From an uncultured Pelagibacteraceae bacterium (GTDB taxonomy: Bacteria; Pseudomonadota; Alphaproteobacteria; Pelagibacterales; Pelagibacteraceae): a stretch of DNA of 15,584 nucleotides. The notes below the pieces were generated by a model that made no database searches, was not told the DNA's origin, and saw only the letters and a program-made list of their open reading frames with translations. The position numbers were made by a program, and so were the translations under genes. How positions within the stretch are numbered: the first letter of the stretch is position 1; every line of letters begins with the position of its first letter. The stretch covers positions 1 through 15,584 of the forward strand of contig CACOWD010000011.1 in the NCBI GenBank assembly GCA_902630915.1, given 5' to 3'. Positions 1 to 6,994 of the stretch are shown in pieces.

Positions 1-1
1 G

Positions 2-247
2 ATTAATTCAAAGGATCCAAAATCTTTCTTAATGCCATTCAAGGGAAAATTCAAAATGATTTATTTTTTTGATAATCTAAACCAACATAATTTTATTCCT
101 AAAGAAAATTTAAAAAAAATCGCTGAAAATTTAGGAATTAAATCTAAAATAGCTTATTCGTTTGATGAAATTAGAAAAGACAAGAATTCTCTTTATCTTT
201 TCACAGGTAGTTTATATTGGATGGGATATTTGTTAAAAAAGAATTAG
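2..247 (+). CDS. folC: Folylpolyglutamate synthase, C-terminal fragment (partial)
   Basis: The reading frame is open from the left edge, so this is the last 81 codons of a longer gene. The tail reads SLYLFTGSLYWMGYLL, matching the closing strand and helix of FolC/Mur-ligase C-terminal domains (typically a hydrophobic strand, GS, then LYLAGE-like residues). FolC adds glutamates to folates in the cytoplasm using ATP. The catalytic P-loop domain lies outside the window, so the call rests on the tail and on context: in alphaproteobacteria folC commonly sits beside trxA, as here. The stop overlaps the trxA stop by 4 bp, convergently. The Met at 32 is internal, because the frame continues upstream of it without a stop. 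Confidence 0.72.
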   Translation: MNSKDPKSFLMPFKGKFKMIYFFDNLNQHNFIPKENLKKIAENLGIKSKIAYSFDEIRKDKNSLYLFTGSLYWMGYLLKKN

Positions 248-561
248 ATGTGCTGGTTAATCCAGGCAACTAGGTCAGCTTTATTTGACATGCCTACTTT
301 TTGGGAAACCAATTTCTTATCTTTGTACAAAAAAAGTGCTGGAACTCCTCTGACTGAACTCAAAGTAGGAAAGTCAGGATCAGAATCTATATCATGTTTT
401 GCAATTACTATTTTACCTTTCATGTCTGAAGCTATAGAGTCGAGAATCGGAGAGATAGCTGCGCAAGGTGAACACCAAGTACCAAAAAAATCAAATATAA
501 TTATTTTATTTTCTTCGATTAACTGCTTATAAGTATCGTCAGTAGATTTAATAGTTGCCAT
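244..561 (-). CDS. trxA: Thioredoxin
   Basis: This 105-residue protein has the length and motif order of a classical cytoplasmic thioredoxin. The redox site is W29-C30-S31-P32-C33 in the context FDFFGTWCSPC, and the cis-proline loop is RGVPALF with Pro74. It reduces protein disulphides and is itself recharged by thioredoxin reductase. The active site reads WCSPC instead of the usual WCGPC; Ser at this position is tolerated in thioredoxins and may shift the redox potential. The gene converges on folC. It lies 45 bp downstream of the 66-residue unknown on the same strand but appears to have its own promoter. Confidence 0.95.
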   Translation of the reverse strand: MATIKSTDDTYKQLIEENKIIIFDFFGTWCSPCAAISPILDSIASDMKGKIVIAKHDIDSDPDFPTLSSVRGVPALFLYKDKKLVSQKVGMSNKADLVAWINQHI

Positions 562-575
562 TAAATTTAATTAAA

Positions 576-596
576 TATTTTTGATTTTAAAGTCAA
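576..596 (-). promoter_or_regulatory. Candidate trxA promoter
   Basis: Reading leftward, TTGACT (596-591) is followed after about 15 bp by TTTAAT, close to sigma-70 boxes. The trxA ATG follows about eight bases later, implying a very short leader. The spacing is shorter than the ideal 17 bp. If real, trxA is transcribed separately from the cluster upstream of it. Confidence 0.35.
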
Positions 597-605
597 TAAA
601 ACAAT

Positions 606-806
606 TTAATGATAAATAGATATCTGTTTATAACATTGTGGTTTTGTCTTTGACCGGCCCACTTCAATTCTCTGACCAGTATCTTTGACACAGTAGATGT
701 AATAATAAAATTCGTTGTTGTCATAATCTCTTACTTCTTCAATTCGAATTTCTGTAATTGAGTTTTCTAACTCTTTATTATTATGTAGCTTAATGATATT
801 TGTCAT
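606..806 (-). CDS. Hypothetical 66-residue protein
   Basis: I do not recognise this protein. It is small and soluble-looking, with an acidic first half (ITEIRIEEVRDYDNNEF), an aromatic strand-like stretch (YYYIYCVKDTG) and a basic tail; it could be a small beta-rich domain. Its ATG overlaps the end of the upstream membrane-protein gene by 17 bp, so the two are probably co-transcribed and translationally coupled. It is the last gene of the leftward arm of the DNA-processing cluster, whose operon starts near 4016. No clear Shine-Dalgarno sequence precedes it. Confidence 0.6.
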   Translation of the reverse strand: MTNIIKLHNNKELENSITEIRIEEVRDYDNNEFYYYIYCVKDTGQRIEVGRSKTKPQCYKQISIYH

Positions 807-1197
807 TAGTATCTTTTTTATGATTGCCGTTATGAAGATGCTTATTACTTTTAACTAATAATGGTGTCACCTCATCCATTAATTCTGAATATTCTTGTTT
901 TAATCTATTTAACTTTTCTTTCTTATCTTCCGCATCAATATATTTTTTCATTATTTCGACATCCACTACAGCTCTTTCGTAATCACGCCTATCTTTTAAG
1001 TAATAAAGATAGTTTAAAATATTTGTAGGTAAATTTATGATCCAAAGCATTAAAGTTGTTAAGGGTAATCTAAAAAGTAATTTATACTCTGTTTGTTTAT
1101 AAAGTTCTTTGTAAGTAAAATAATCCTCCATTTGCTTCATATATTTAATTCTACCTTTAATACTCTTTTTAAAATGATAATAAATTCTTGTTTTCAT
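790..1197 (-). CDS. Hypothetical membrane protein, one hydrophobic hairpin or helix
   Basis: I do not recognise a family. The 135-residue product begins MKTRIYYHFKKS. It has a basic N-terminus (about residues 1-18), a hydrophobic segment around residues 42-66 (LPLTTLMLWIINLPTNILNYLYYL) and a charged, probably coiled-coil C-terminal half rich in Lys and Glu. I chose the ATG at 1197 because it falls just after the exonuclease stop (1202-1204), whereas an extended form from 1251 would overlap that gene by about 50 bp. It sits between the ExoI-like gene and the 66-residue gene in a tight leftward operon, so it may tether or serve the DNA-processing products at the membrane; that is inference. Confidence 0.65.
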   Translation of the reverse strand: MKTRIYYHFKKSIKGRIKYMKQMEDYFTYKELYKQTEYKLLFRLPLTTLMLWIINLPTNILNYLYYLKDRRDYERAVVDVEIMKKYIDAEDKKEKLNRLKQEYSELMDEVTPLLVKSNKHLHNGNHKKDTNDKYH

Positions 1198-1201
1198 ATT
1201 T

Positions 1202-2641
1202 CTAAATATATTTCTCGTAGCTTGATTGCATATTAAAAAGATACTTATCAAGTTTAATTAGTTTTTTCATTTTTTCATTATCTTCATCATTTTCAGCTTG
1301 TAGTTTTAAAGTATCGAGTCTTGCAAACTGCGCTGGTATATTTGTAAATACTGAGTCGTCTCCATCATTATTTAAAATAAAACTAGCTATTCTTTTTTTT
1401 ATTCTTGTATAATCTCTTTTACTTAATATCTTAATAAAATCTTCTTCAGTATGTTCCTCGTAAATAACCATTTCGGCTAAAGTCTTTATTTCATCTCTTT
1501 TAAATTTATTAAATATCTTTTTCTTTTCATCGTTTGTTTCCGCCAGATTAAATGCATCCATTAACTTTCTTTCTTCATTAGAGGGGTTTAATTTATAAAT
1601 CATTTGCTCAGGCTCCAATTTTCGCTGATCATTTTCCATTTTTTCCTCTAGTCTCTCTTGTTGAATTGTTTTTATTTTATTTAATATTTCCTCTCTATTT
1701 TGACTTATAACTTTTTGTCTTCTCTCTAACTCTTTCATTCCCAGGTTTTTATAAACATCATCATTAAGAGCGTATTTTTTATCCATTAAAAGAGGCGAAC
1801 GATTTGCCTTTTGTGTTCGACACCATTTAGGTGATGCATCCAGTTCTTTTTTAAATGCATCAGTGTCATTTAAAACACTCAGAATTTCTTCTGGCGATTT
1901 ACGAAGATCATACGTCAAGTACCAAGAAGGGTAGATTCCTTCTCCAAGTAACGTTCCCGCATATACCTTTGCAACCCTCCATGCTTCCATCCAACAAAAT
2001 ATTGGCGTCGATTGTAGCTTTGGAAGTACGTCAGATTTTCTTCTTAAAGCTAGAGAAGCCTTAAAAACTTCAGGAGCTTTCTTAGCTAACAACTCTCCTA
2101 ACTTCATAGTGCTTACAGTATCTCCATAACTAGTATGAGCTACAGTTTTTATATTATTCACTCTACAAACCGACTCGAGTTTATATATGGGTAAATTTTT
2201 ATCGTTTAGTTCAAAAGAGATAGAATTAGGTGCAAAAAGATTTACTGATCTCACAACAGGTAATAAATCAAACGAGTCGGAATTAGTCAGATAAGGCCAT
2301 CTTAAGTTCACAAATAAACTATGATTAAGCAAGACTGTATCGTAGTTATGATTATTAAATCCAACAAATATAGCTCCCATTTTTTTCCACTTAGTAAATT
2401 TCTCTTCTAATTTTTTTAACATCACGCCGTAAGTATCTTGTAGCATTAGATCATCTATATCTAATCCATTAACAAGCATTGCATCAACCTCAAGGGGTCT
2501 ACTTTTTCTTGGCCTAGAGAGTAGAGTAAATTGATCTAATATTTCAAACTTATCTGTCGACAACACTCCCGATAAACTCAGTACGCTAGCTTTTGTACAA
2601 GCTCCTGAATCTGCTTCTATGTCAAACCAACAAAAATACAT
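1202..2641 (-). CDS. Exodeoxyribonuclease I-like 3'-5' ssDNA exonuclease (SbcB family)
   Basis: The 479-residue length matches E. coli ExoI (475), and the DEDDh exonuclease residues are present in order: D7 and E9 (WFDIEA), D101 (FNNHNYDTVLL, where ExoI has YNNVRFDDE), H169 and D174 (AHTSYGDTVS, same five-residue spacing as ExoI HDAMAD). The segment SFDLLPVVRSVN matches the WDLLDVMRA region, and the second half keeps ExoI landmarks such as KWCRTQKANRSPLLMDKKYAL (ExoI: KLVHINKCPVLAQANTL). ExoI degrades single-stranded DNA from 3' ends and assists mismatch repair and recombination. The start lies 7 bp after the S24-like gene, so they form one operon. ExoI is best known from Gammaproteobacteria, which makes it notable here. 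The family call is firm; the biological role is not. Confidence 0.85.
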   Translation of the reverse strand: MYFCWFDIEADSGACTKASVLSLSGVLSTDKFEILDQFTLLSRPRKSRPLEVDAMLVNGLDIDDLMLQDTYGVMLKKLEEKFTKWKKMGAIFVGFNNHNYDTVLLNHSLFVNLRWPYLTNSDSFDLLPVVRSVNLFAPNSISFELNDKNLPIYKLESVCRVNNIKTVAHTSYGDTVSTMKLGELLAKKAPEVFKASLALRRKSDVLPKLQSTPIFCWMEAWRVAKVYAGTLLGEGIYPSWYLTYDLRKSPEEILSVLNDTDAFKKELDASPKWCRTQKANRSPLLMDKKYALNDDVYKNLGMKELERRQKVISQNREEILNKIKTIQQERLEEKMENDQRKLEPEQMIYKLNPSNEERKLMDAFNLAETNDEKKKIFNKFKRDEIKTLAEMVIYEEHTEEDFIKILSKRDYTRIKKRIASFILNNDGDDSVFTNIPAQFARLDTLKLQAENDEDNEKMKKLIKLDKYLFNMQSSYEKYI

Positions 2642-2648
2642 TTTTATT

Positions 2649-4016
2649 TTATGCTCTTTTCTTTTTTAAAATATTGTTTTTATTATCATCTTCAAATAAT
2701 CCATCCGGAAGAATTTTTCTTATTGAAGGGTGATTGTTAATGTTTTTCATATAAGTTGTTCTTCGATACTTATTAACTAAAGCATCTATCTCGAATAATT
2801 TTAAATCTTTTTTGTTTAATATTTGATTTATATAATCTATTTCTTCATCATTAGTATTTTGATTTCTTCTTAAAAACTCTGGTATTTCAAAATCTACTTC
2901 TTGATTTGAGGTATTGTTAAATAAATTTGATAATTCTTTTGATGCTGTGAAACCTGATTTCCATATCACTTTTCCAAGAACTCTAGGATTTCCATCATTG
3001 TCAAACGCAGGAAAGGTTTGTCTAGTATATTCTTTGTTATCAGGTAATGAAATTATTTGAAACGTATCTTTAAATTCAGAAAATTGCAGCCTTCTGACAC
3101 ATAATCCTTTTAGCTCATTTACTAAAAATAAACCACTTTCAAATTCCTTGTTGTTTTTTAAATCTTCTCTACTATTTAAAGTTACCCTTTCAATTAAACA
3201 ATCATCTCCTAATGAAATTGTAGGATGCATGTAATCGTCATTTGCTTTAAAAAAGAACAAATTGGAAAAATTTTTAATTTTGGAATTTTTTCTAATTGCA
3301 CTTTTTTTTATTAAAAAACCACTTTCTTGATCATTTATAAAATTGATTTTTTTATATTCTGAAGGTGAAAAAAAATTAGGTAAAAATATTTTTCTAAGAC
3401 TTTCACAAATGACATAAAAATTTTTAATAGCATTTATTTCGATTTCAAAATTTTTAAGTTCTTTTAATTTTTTTTCTCCTAGTTCGTCTTTATCATTGGT
3501 AGTTAAATTTTCTACACAATCAAACCCTCTTAGAGATAGAATATAATTTTCGTATTTTTCTGCCTCAATTATAGAAATGTATTTGTCTATTATAACTGCC
3601 TCATCTTGATCAAAAATATCATCCTTATTTATTGTTACATTTTCCCCGTCTCCAATTTTTATTCCCCTGTTTAAGCCAGAGATTGATAATATATGATGTT
3701 CTAAAGCGGGGATCAGGAGTTTCTCAATTACGCCTCCATTTTCTAGTATCATATTATAAAATTGGTCAAACCTACTTAGGTTTTTCTTTGGGTTATGTTT
3801 TTTAGCCAATGCACGGTAGATACTTAAGAGAAAGAAGTAAGAGAAACTTCTAGGAAATATTTTTTTGTCGTATCGGTAAATATAACCAACTAACGAATTT
3901 CTATGATGGCTTAAAGTTAAAGAACACTGCTGCTGTGATAAATCGGCAAACTTTAACAAATTAGTTAAAAGTAGCTTATTAATAGCCAACAATATTTTTT
4001 TAGGATCCATACTCAT
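2649..4016 (-). CDS. CI/LexA-like regulator with a degenerate S24 domain
   Basis: Residues about 250-355 follow the S24 (LexA/CI/UmuD) fold: DDYMHPTISLGDDCLIE aligns with the GDSMxPTxxxGDxvlv motif, GLFLVNELKGLCVRRL with the strand pair ending in KRL, and VLGKVIWKSG with the closing strand. The catalytic Ser is Tyr262 and the catalytic Lys is Arg308, so self-cleavage should be impossible. Residues about 26-71 (LSQQQCSLTLSHHRNSLVGYIYR onward) resemble a degenerate XRE helix-turn-helix. The remaining, charged sequence and the 100-residue tail are unrecognised. At 455 residues it is about twice the length of LexA. It heads the leftward operon and faces the RmuC operon across 187 bp, the usual position for a regulator. 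It starts ATG AGT ATG with no Shine-Dalgarno sequence, so the second ATG (4010) is possible. Confidence 0.6.
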   Translation of the reverse strand: MSMDPKKILLAINKLLLTNLLKFADLSQQQCSLTLSHHRNSLVGYIYRYDKKIFPRSFSYFFLLSIYRALAKKHNPKKNLSRFDQFYNMILENGGVIEKLLIPALEHHILSISGLNRGIKIGDGENVTINKDDIFDQDEAVIIDKYISIIEAEKYENYILSLRGFDCVENLTTNDKDELGEKKLKELKNFEIEINAIKNFYVICESLRKIFLPNFFSPSEYKKINFINDQESGFLIKKSAIRKNSKIKNFSNLFFFKANDDYMHPTISLGDDCLIERVTLNSREDLKNNKEFESGLFLVNELKGLCVRRLQFSEFKDTFQIISLPDNKEYTRQTFPAFDNDGNPRVLGKVIWKSGFTASKELSNLFNNTSNQEVDFEIPEFLRRNQNTNDEEIDYINQILNKKDLKLFEIDALVNKYRRTTYMKNINNHPSIRKILPDGLFEDDNKNNILKKKRA

Positions 4017-4065
4017 TATATATACTTATTTTATACAAAAAAAAAGTAAAAAAAATATAAATTTG

Positions 4066-4078
4066 CTGTTGACAACAG
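4066..4078. promoter_or_regulatory. Perfect 13-bp palindrome, candidate operator
   Basis: CTGTTG-A-CAACAG is a perfect inverted repeat with 6-bp arms around one central base. It contains the -35 box of the rightward promoter and lies about 50 bp upstream of the regulator start. Its position between divergent operons makes it a plausible binding site for the S24-like regulator encoded at 2649-4016. It is not an alphaproteobacterial LexA box (GTTC-N7-GTTC), and it is shorter than the gammaproteobacterial CTGT-N8-ACAG site although its ends look similar. Confidence 0.45.
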
Positions 4079-4097
4079 TATTTATATATGATTTAAT
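4069..4097 (+). promoter_or_regulatory. Sigma-70 promoter of the RmuC operon
   Basis: A consensus TTGACA (4069-4074), a 17-bp spacer and TTTAAT (4092-4097, 5 of 6 to consensus) make this the best promoter-like sequence I found in the window. Transcription would begin near 4104, just where the imperfect inverted repeat starts, leaving a leader of about 100 nt before the first gene. Confidence 0.55.
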
Positions 4098-4103
4098 GCA
4101 TTC

Positions 4104-4183
4104 ATGAGTAAAAATAAGACAAATATTAGGAGGTCCTTTCTTTCTTGCCTTTCTGCTCCTTTTACTTGTCTTTTTTTACTCAT
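4104..4183 (+). repeat. Imperfect inverted repeat / leader hairpin
   Basis: The left arm (4104-4122, ATGAGTAAAAATAAGACAA) is the reverse complement of the right arm (4166-4183) except for one extra T. The loop of 43 nt contains AGGAGG and a pyrimidine-rich stretch. It fills the leader between the promoter and the Shine-Dalgarno sequence of the first gene. As RNA it would fold into an 18-bp stem ending about 10 nt before that ribosome-binding site. A 35-codon ORF starts at 4104 and ends overlapping the next ATG. Confidence 0.5.
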
Positions 4184-4203
4184 TAACAAAAAAGGAGAAA
4201 AAA

Positions 4204-4587
4204 ATGCCTAAAATAAAAAAAAACAAGTCAAAAGACAATGTAGTTCCCTTCAATAAGCCAAAAATAGATAATGAGGCTGATGAAAAACTAAAGTTAAGAG
4301 AAAGTGAAAAAGACCGATTAAACACTGTATTAAGACAAAAGTGCGATGAGATAATAGAAATTATAGATACTAGTCAAATCGACAAACAGTGGGGAATTTA
4401 TGCAGCTCTTTTCCATGTAAAACAAATGGGTGTATTTAATCTTCATACTTCAGATTATGATTTAGCCAACAAAACATCTTCTGATGAAATCATGAAGAAT
4501 CAAAGAGAATATCTGCAAACGTCTTTTCCGCAATTTGTGAGCAATGATGAAAATAGTGAAGAAACTACAAAAAAGGTACTACACTAA
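4204..4587 (+). CDS. Hypothetical 127-residue protein, first gene of RmuC operon
   Basis: I do not recognise this protein. It has a very basic, probably disordered N-terminus (MPKIKKNKSKDN), a charged helical stretch (about residues 24-56), a core around residues 57-80 (DKQWGIYAALFHVKQMGVFNLH) and an acidic tail. No membrane segment or catalytic motif is visible. A good Shine-Dalgarno (AAAGGAG, 6-nt spacing) fixes the start. Its stop TAA shares one base with the RmuC ATG (TAATG), so it is coupled to RmuC, and the two products probably work together. Confidence 0.7.
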   Translation: MPKIKKNKSKDNVVPFNKPKIDNEADEKLKLRESEKDRLNTVLRQKCDEIIEIIDTSQIDKQWGIYAALFHVKQMGVFNLHTSDYDLANKTSSDEIMKNQREYLQTSFPQFVSNDENSEETTKKVLH

Positions 4588-5750
4588 TGCTTGAACCCTT
4601 AATTTATACATTAGTTGGATTTGCCCTTGCCTCTGTATTTTGGTTTTTATACTTTAAGACTAAAAGCTCAAACTTAGTTGATAGATCTAAACTTGAAGAG
4701 AAAGCGCTATTAAATACAAAACTAGAGGGTCAAATTGCAGCTTTTCACAAAGAAGTTGCATTATTAAATAAAGCAAAAGATGAGATAGGTAGCACTCTTA
4801 AATTAGAAAGAGAGAATGCTAAAGAACAATTAAAAACAATTAATAATGTTGAAAAATGGAGAGTAAACACCGAAAGAGATGTAAAAAAATATGAAGAATA
4901 TGTTAACGATACTAAAAACTTTGTCGATAAACTAACGGGAAACGTCAAGTATCAAGGTGATTTTGGTGAGAAACTTCTTGTAAAATTATTAGAAATACAC
5001 GGGCTATCAATTAATACTGACTTTACGGTTCAAGAAGGAAGTAAAGTTTATAATCAAGTAAATGACGAACTATTACAGAGTGTTAGACCTGATGTAATTA
5101 TGAATTTATCAAAAAATGATCATGTGGTTGTTGATAGTAAAGTATCACTTATTGATTGGAAAAATTTTGTAAATGAAAAGAATGATGAAAAAACTAGAAA
5201 AAGTCATTTAAAAAAACATATAGCGGCTATTGATAAACATATAACAACTCTTTCAGGTAGAAACTATCAAAAGATATTAGATAAAAATGTTTTCCCTAGT
5301 GTTATTCTTTTTATTCCATTTGTTCCTGCATATTTAGCAGCAATCGAAGAAGATACTGAATTAATGGATAGAGCTTATAAAAAGAATGTAATTTTAGCTT
5401 GTCCAGGTTCTTTATTACCGGTTATAAAAATTATTGAAACGATCAAAAGTAAAGATAAACAAATGGAGAATGTGAAAGAGATTTCAAAAAACGCTACTTT
5501 TTTAATTGATAAGTTTGTTTCGTTGAAAAAATCTCTAAAGGGTACAATTAAATCATTTAGAGACCACGCTTTGAACTTGCAGAAAGTAGTTGATACGGGT
5601 TGGGGGTCTAAAAATTCATTAGAGAAATCTTTTGAAAAGTTCCAGAAAAAACATGGTTTAAATGAAGCTAAAGATATGCCTACAAGTTCTTTGGAAGAAG
5701 ACCAAATCATAGATATCAATGATCCAGAGGATAAAACAGCTGTAAACTAA
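4587..5750 (+). CDS. rmuC: DNA recombination protein RmuC
   Basis: The 387-residue protein shows the RmuC layout: an N-terminal membrane anchor (about residues 4-23), a coiled coil (about 33-115) and the nuclease-like core beginning KYQGDFGEKLLVKLLEIHGL (121-140), followed by RPDV (167-170) and VVDSKVSL (181-188). The D-x-K pair (D183, K185) and the upstream Glu recall the PD-(D/E)XK active site proposed for the family. In E. coli, rmuC mutations raise inversion rates at short inverted repeats; the biochemical activity is poorly defined. The C-terminal region (about 290-350) is helical and the tail is acidic. The gene is translationally coupled to the 127-residue gene and followed after one base by the WGR gene. 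Confidence 0.9.
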   Translation: MLEPLIYTLVGFALASVFWFLYFKTKSSNLVDRSKLEEKALLNTKLEGQIAAFHKEVALLNKAKDEIGSTLKLERENAKEQLKTINNVEKWRVNTERDVKKYEEYVNDTKNFVDKLTGNVKYQGDFGEKLLVKLLEIHGLSINTDFTVQEGSKVYNQVNDELLQSVRPDVIMNLSKNDHVVVDSKVSLIDWKNFVNEKNDEKTRKSHLKKHIAAIDKHITTLSGRNYQKILDKNVFPSVILFIPFVPAYLAAIEEDTELMDRAYKKNVILACPGSLLPVIKIIETIKSKDKQMENVKEISKNATFLIDKFVSLKKSLKGTIKSFRDHALNLQKVVDTGWGSKNSLEKSFEKFQKKHGLNEAKDMPTSSLEEDQIIDINDPEDKTAVN

Positions 5751-5751
5751 T

Positions 5752-5955
5752 ATGAAAAAACACTTAGAATATACTGATGCTAAGTCTAACAAGTTCTGGG
5801 AGATAGAACTTAAAGGTAAATCGATAAATATTTGCTATGGTAGAATTGGTATTGAAAATCCAGCTAAGCAAAGCAAATCTTTTGCATCTACAGATTTAGC
5901 CAAACAGTATTACGAAAAAAAATTAAGAGAGAAGATCAATAAAGGCTACCACTAG
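5752..5955 (+). CDS. Stand-alone WGR domain protein
   Basis: The whole 67-residue product is one WGR domain: KFWEIELKGKSINICYGRIGIE (14-35) holds the family signature, with YGRIG replacing WGRIG, followed by K-x-F and a C-terminal helix ending EKINKGY, the usual end of the domain. WGR domains bind DNA ends and nicks in PARPs and are fused to ligases or MolR-like proteins in bacteria; a minimal free domain presumably binds DNA for a partner. The start lies one base after the RmuC stop, so RmuC is the obvious partner. The stop codon lies in the right arm of the terminator hairpin. Confidence 0.85.
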   Translation: MKKHLEYTDAKSNKFWEIELKGKSINICYGRIGIENPAKQSKSFASTDLAKQYYEKKLREKINKGYH

Positions 5956-5963
5956 CCTTTATT
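5938..5963. terminator. Terminator hairpin after the WGR gene
   Basis: AATAAAGGCTA-CCAC-TAGCCTTTATT forms a perfect 11-bp stem with a 4-nt loop, followed by a T-rich stretch (TCTTAAATAAATAATTCTTTC). It closes the rightward operon. The near-symmetric sequence could also stop leftward transcripts from the 6041-8091 genes. The stem includes the last WGR codons and its TAG stop. Confidence 0.7.
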
Positions 5964-6040
5964 TCTTAAATAAATAATTCTTTCTTTTATTTCCTTAAGA
6001 CTTCTTTTAAAGATCTTTATTTGTTTCTAGTGACACTAAT

Positions 6041-6994
6041 TTAAATGTATTCTAAAATTTTTTTTGCAGGAATTGTTTTTTTAATCCAAGCTAATGGAAT
6101 GTTTCTATCTTTTAATGCTGAAAAGTAACTTCCACAGAAAATTCCCCTGCTAACGTTACAGCCTCCAGCTTTAATTGTTTTAATAATAGCTTGTTCATAA
6201 TTACTTGAGGTAATTATACAATGTATGGCACTTTTAAAATTTGAATTGTCTGAACACGCTTTGCCTAGCACATTAGTGACTTTAGTATGATCTTGATTTT
6301 TAAGTTTTAACACTTCCTGAATATCTTTAACTACTTCTTTAAAATACTTGTTTTTCATATTCAATTTTACGAATTTTTGAATAGGATTTTTTTCTCCCTG
6401 ACTTGCTAAATCTATAATCTTCAATCTAGCCAAACCATAGACAATATTTATATGTGAATCTGCTATAGTTTTAATAACTTTTTTAACTTCCTTATCATCC
6501 TTGCTTACTAAAAAATAATACGGTAGTGCAGCATTGAAACCGTCTGTTTCTTGAACGACTTTTAAACCACCCTTTACCATTTTTTTACCTTTAATTTTTT
6601 GGATAGCCACAAGTGTATTTTGATGTATCCAATTTCCTTTAAGTGGTTTTAGCCATTTTGTTTTCTTGTACTTACGTCTCTCATTTAAGTTCTTAAAGTA
6701 AATAGAACCTGGACCAAAATGTGTAACTATATTTTTTTTAAAGTTTTCAAGTATTTTTGATTTTTTTTTTGAAGTTATTATTGTTTGAAACATTACTTGA
6801 GCCATATCGTTGTAACCAGAAACATTTCCAGTTGGAATAGAATAGAAAGGAGATTTATTTTCTTTTAGAAAAGCAATATCTTTTTTACCTTTAATATAGC
6901 TTTTTAATTTTTTTGGATCATAGACCCAATGTAAAGGCCTAGCAGCTGCATCAGCAACTGTGGCTCCTAATAAAATTTTTAAGCCTTCGTACAT
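6041..6994 (-). CDS. ADP-ribosylglycohydrolase / J1-crystallin-like protein
   Basis: The 317-residue protein opens with GATVADAAARPLHWVYD (10-26), the signature of the J1-crystallin-like branch of the ADP-ribosylglycohydrolase (DraG) family. It carries SGYNDMAQ (59-66) and near the C-terminus KAGGCNVSRGIFCGSYFSAL (275-294), where relatives have GGD followed by N/T. Cys279 therefore replaces a residue that normally helps hold the two metal ions. Family members remove ADP-ribose from proteins or small molecules, but many of this branch have unknown substrates. I place the start at the ATG at 6994; it overlaps the RlmN stop (TGATG), so the genes are coupled. A TTG three bases upstream is less likely. 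Confidence 0.75.
   Translation of the reverse strand: MYEGLKILLGATVADAAARPLHWVYDPKKLKSYIKGKKDIAFLKENKSPFYSIPTGNVSGYNDMAQVMFQTIITSKKKSKILENFKKNIVTHFGPGSIYFKNLNERRKYKKTKWLKPLKGNWIHQNTLVAIQKIKGKKMVKGGLKVVQETDGFNAALPYYFLVSKDDKEVKKVIKTIADSHINIVYGLARLKIIDLASQGEKNPIQKFVKLNMKNKYFKEVVKDIQEVLKLKNQDHTKVTNVLGKACSDNSNFKSAIHCIITSSNYEQAIIKTIKAGGCNVSRGIFCGSYFSALKDRNIPLAWIKKTIPAKKILEYI

Noticed and set aside
4066..4078. SOS/LexA box
   Set aside because: It does not fit the alphaproteobacterial GTTC-N7-GTTC pattern and is shorter than the gammaproteobacterial 16-bp site. A dedicated operator is a better reading.
606..5955. Prophage or transposon carrying the DNA-processing cluster
   Set aside because: I saw no integrase, transposase, phage structural gene, terminal direct repeat or tRNA at the edges, so mobility is only a possibility from gene content.
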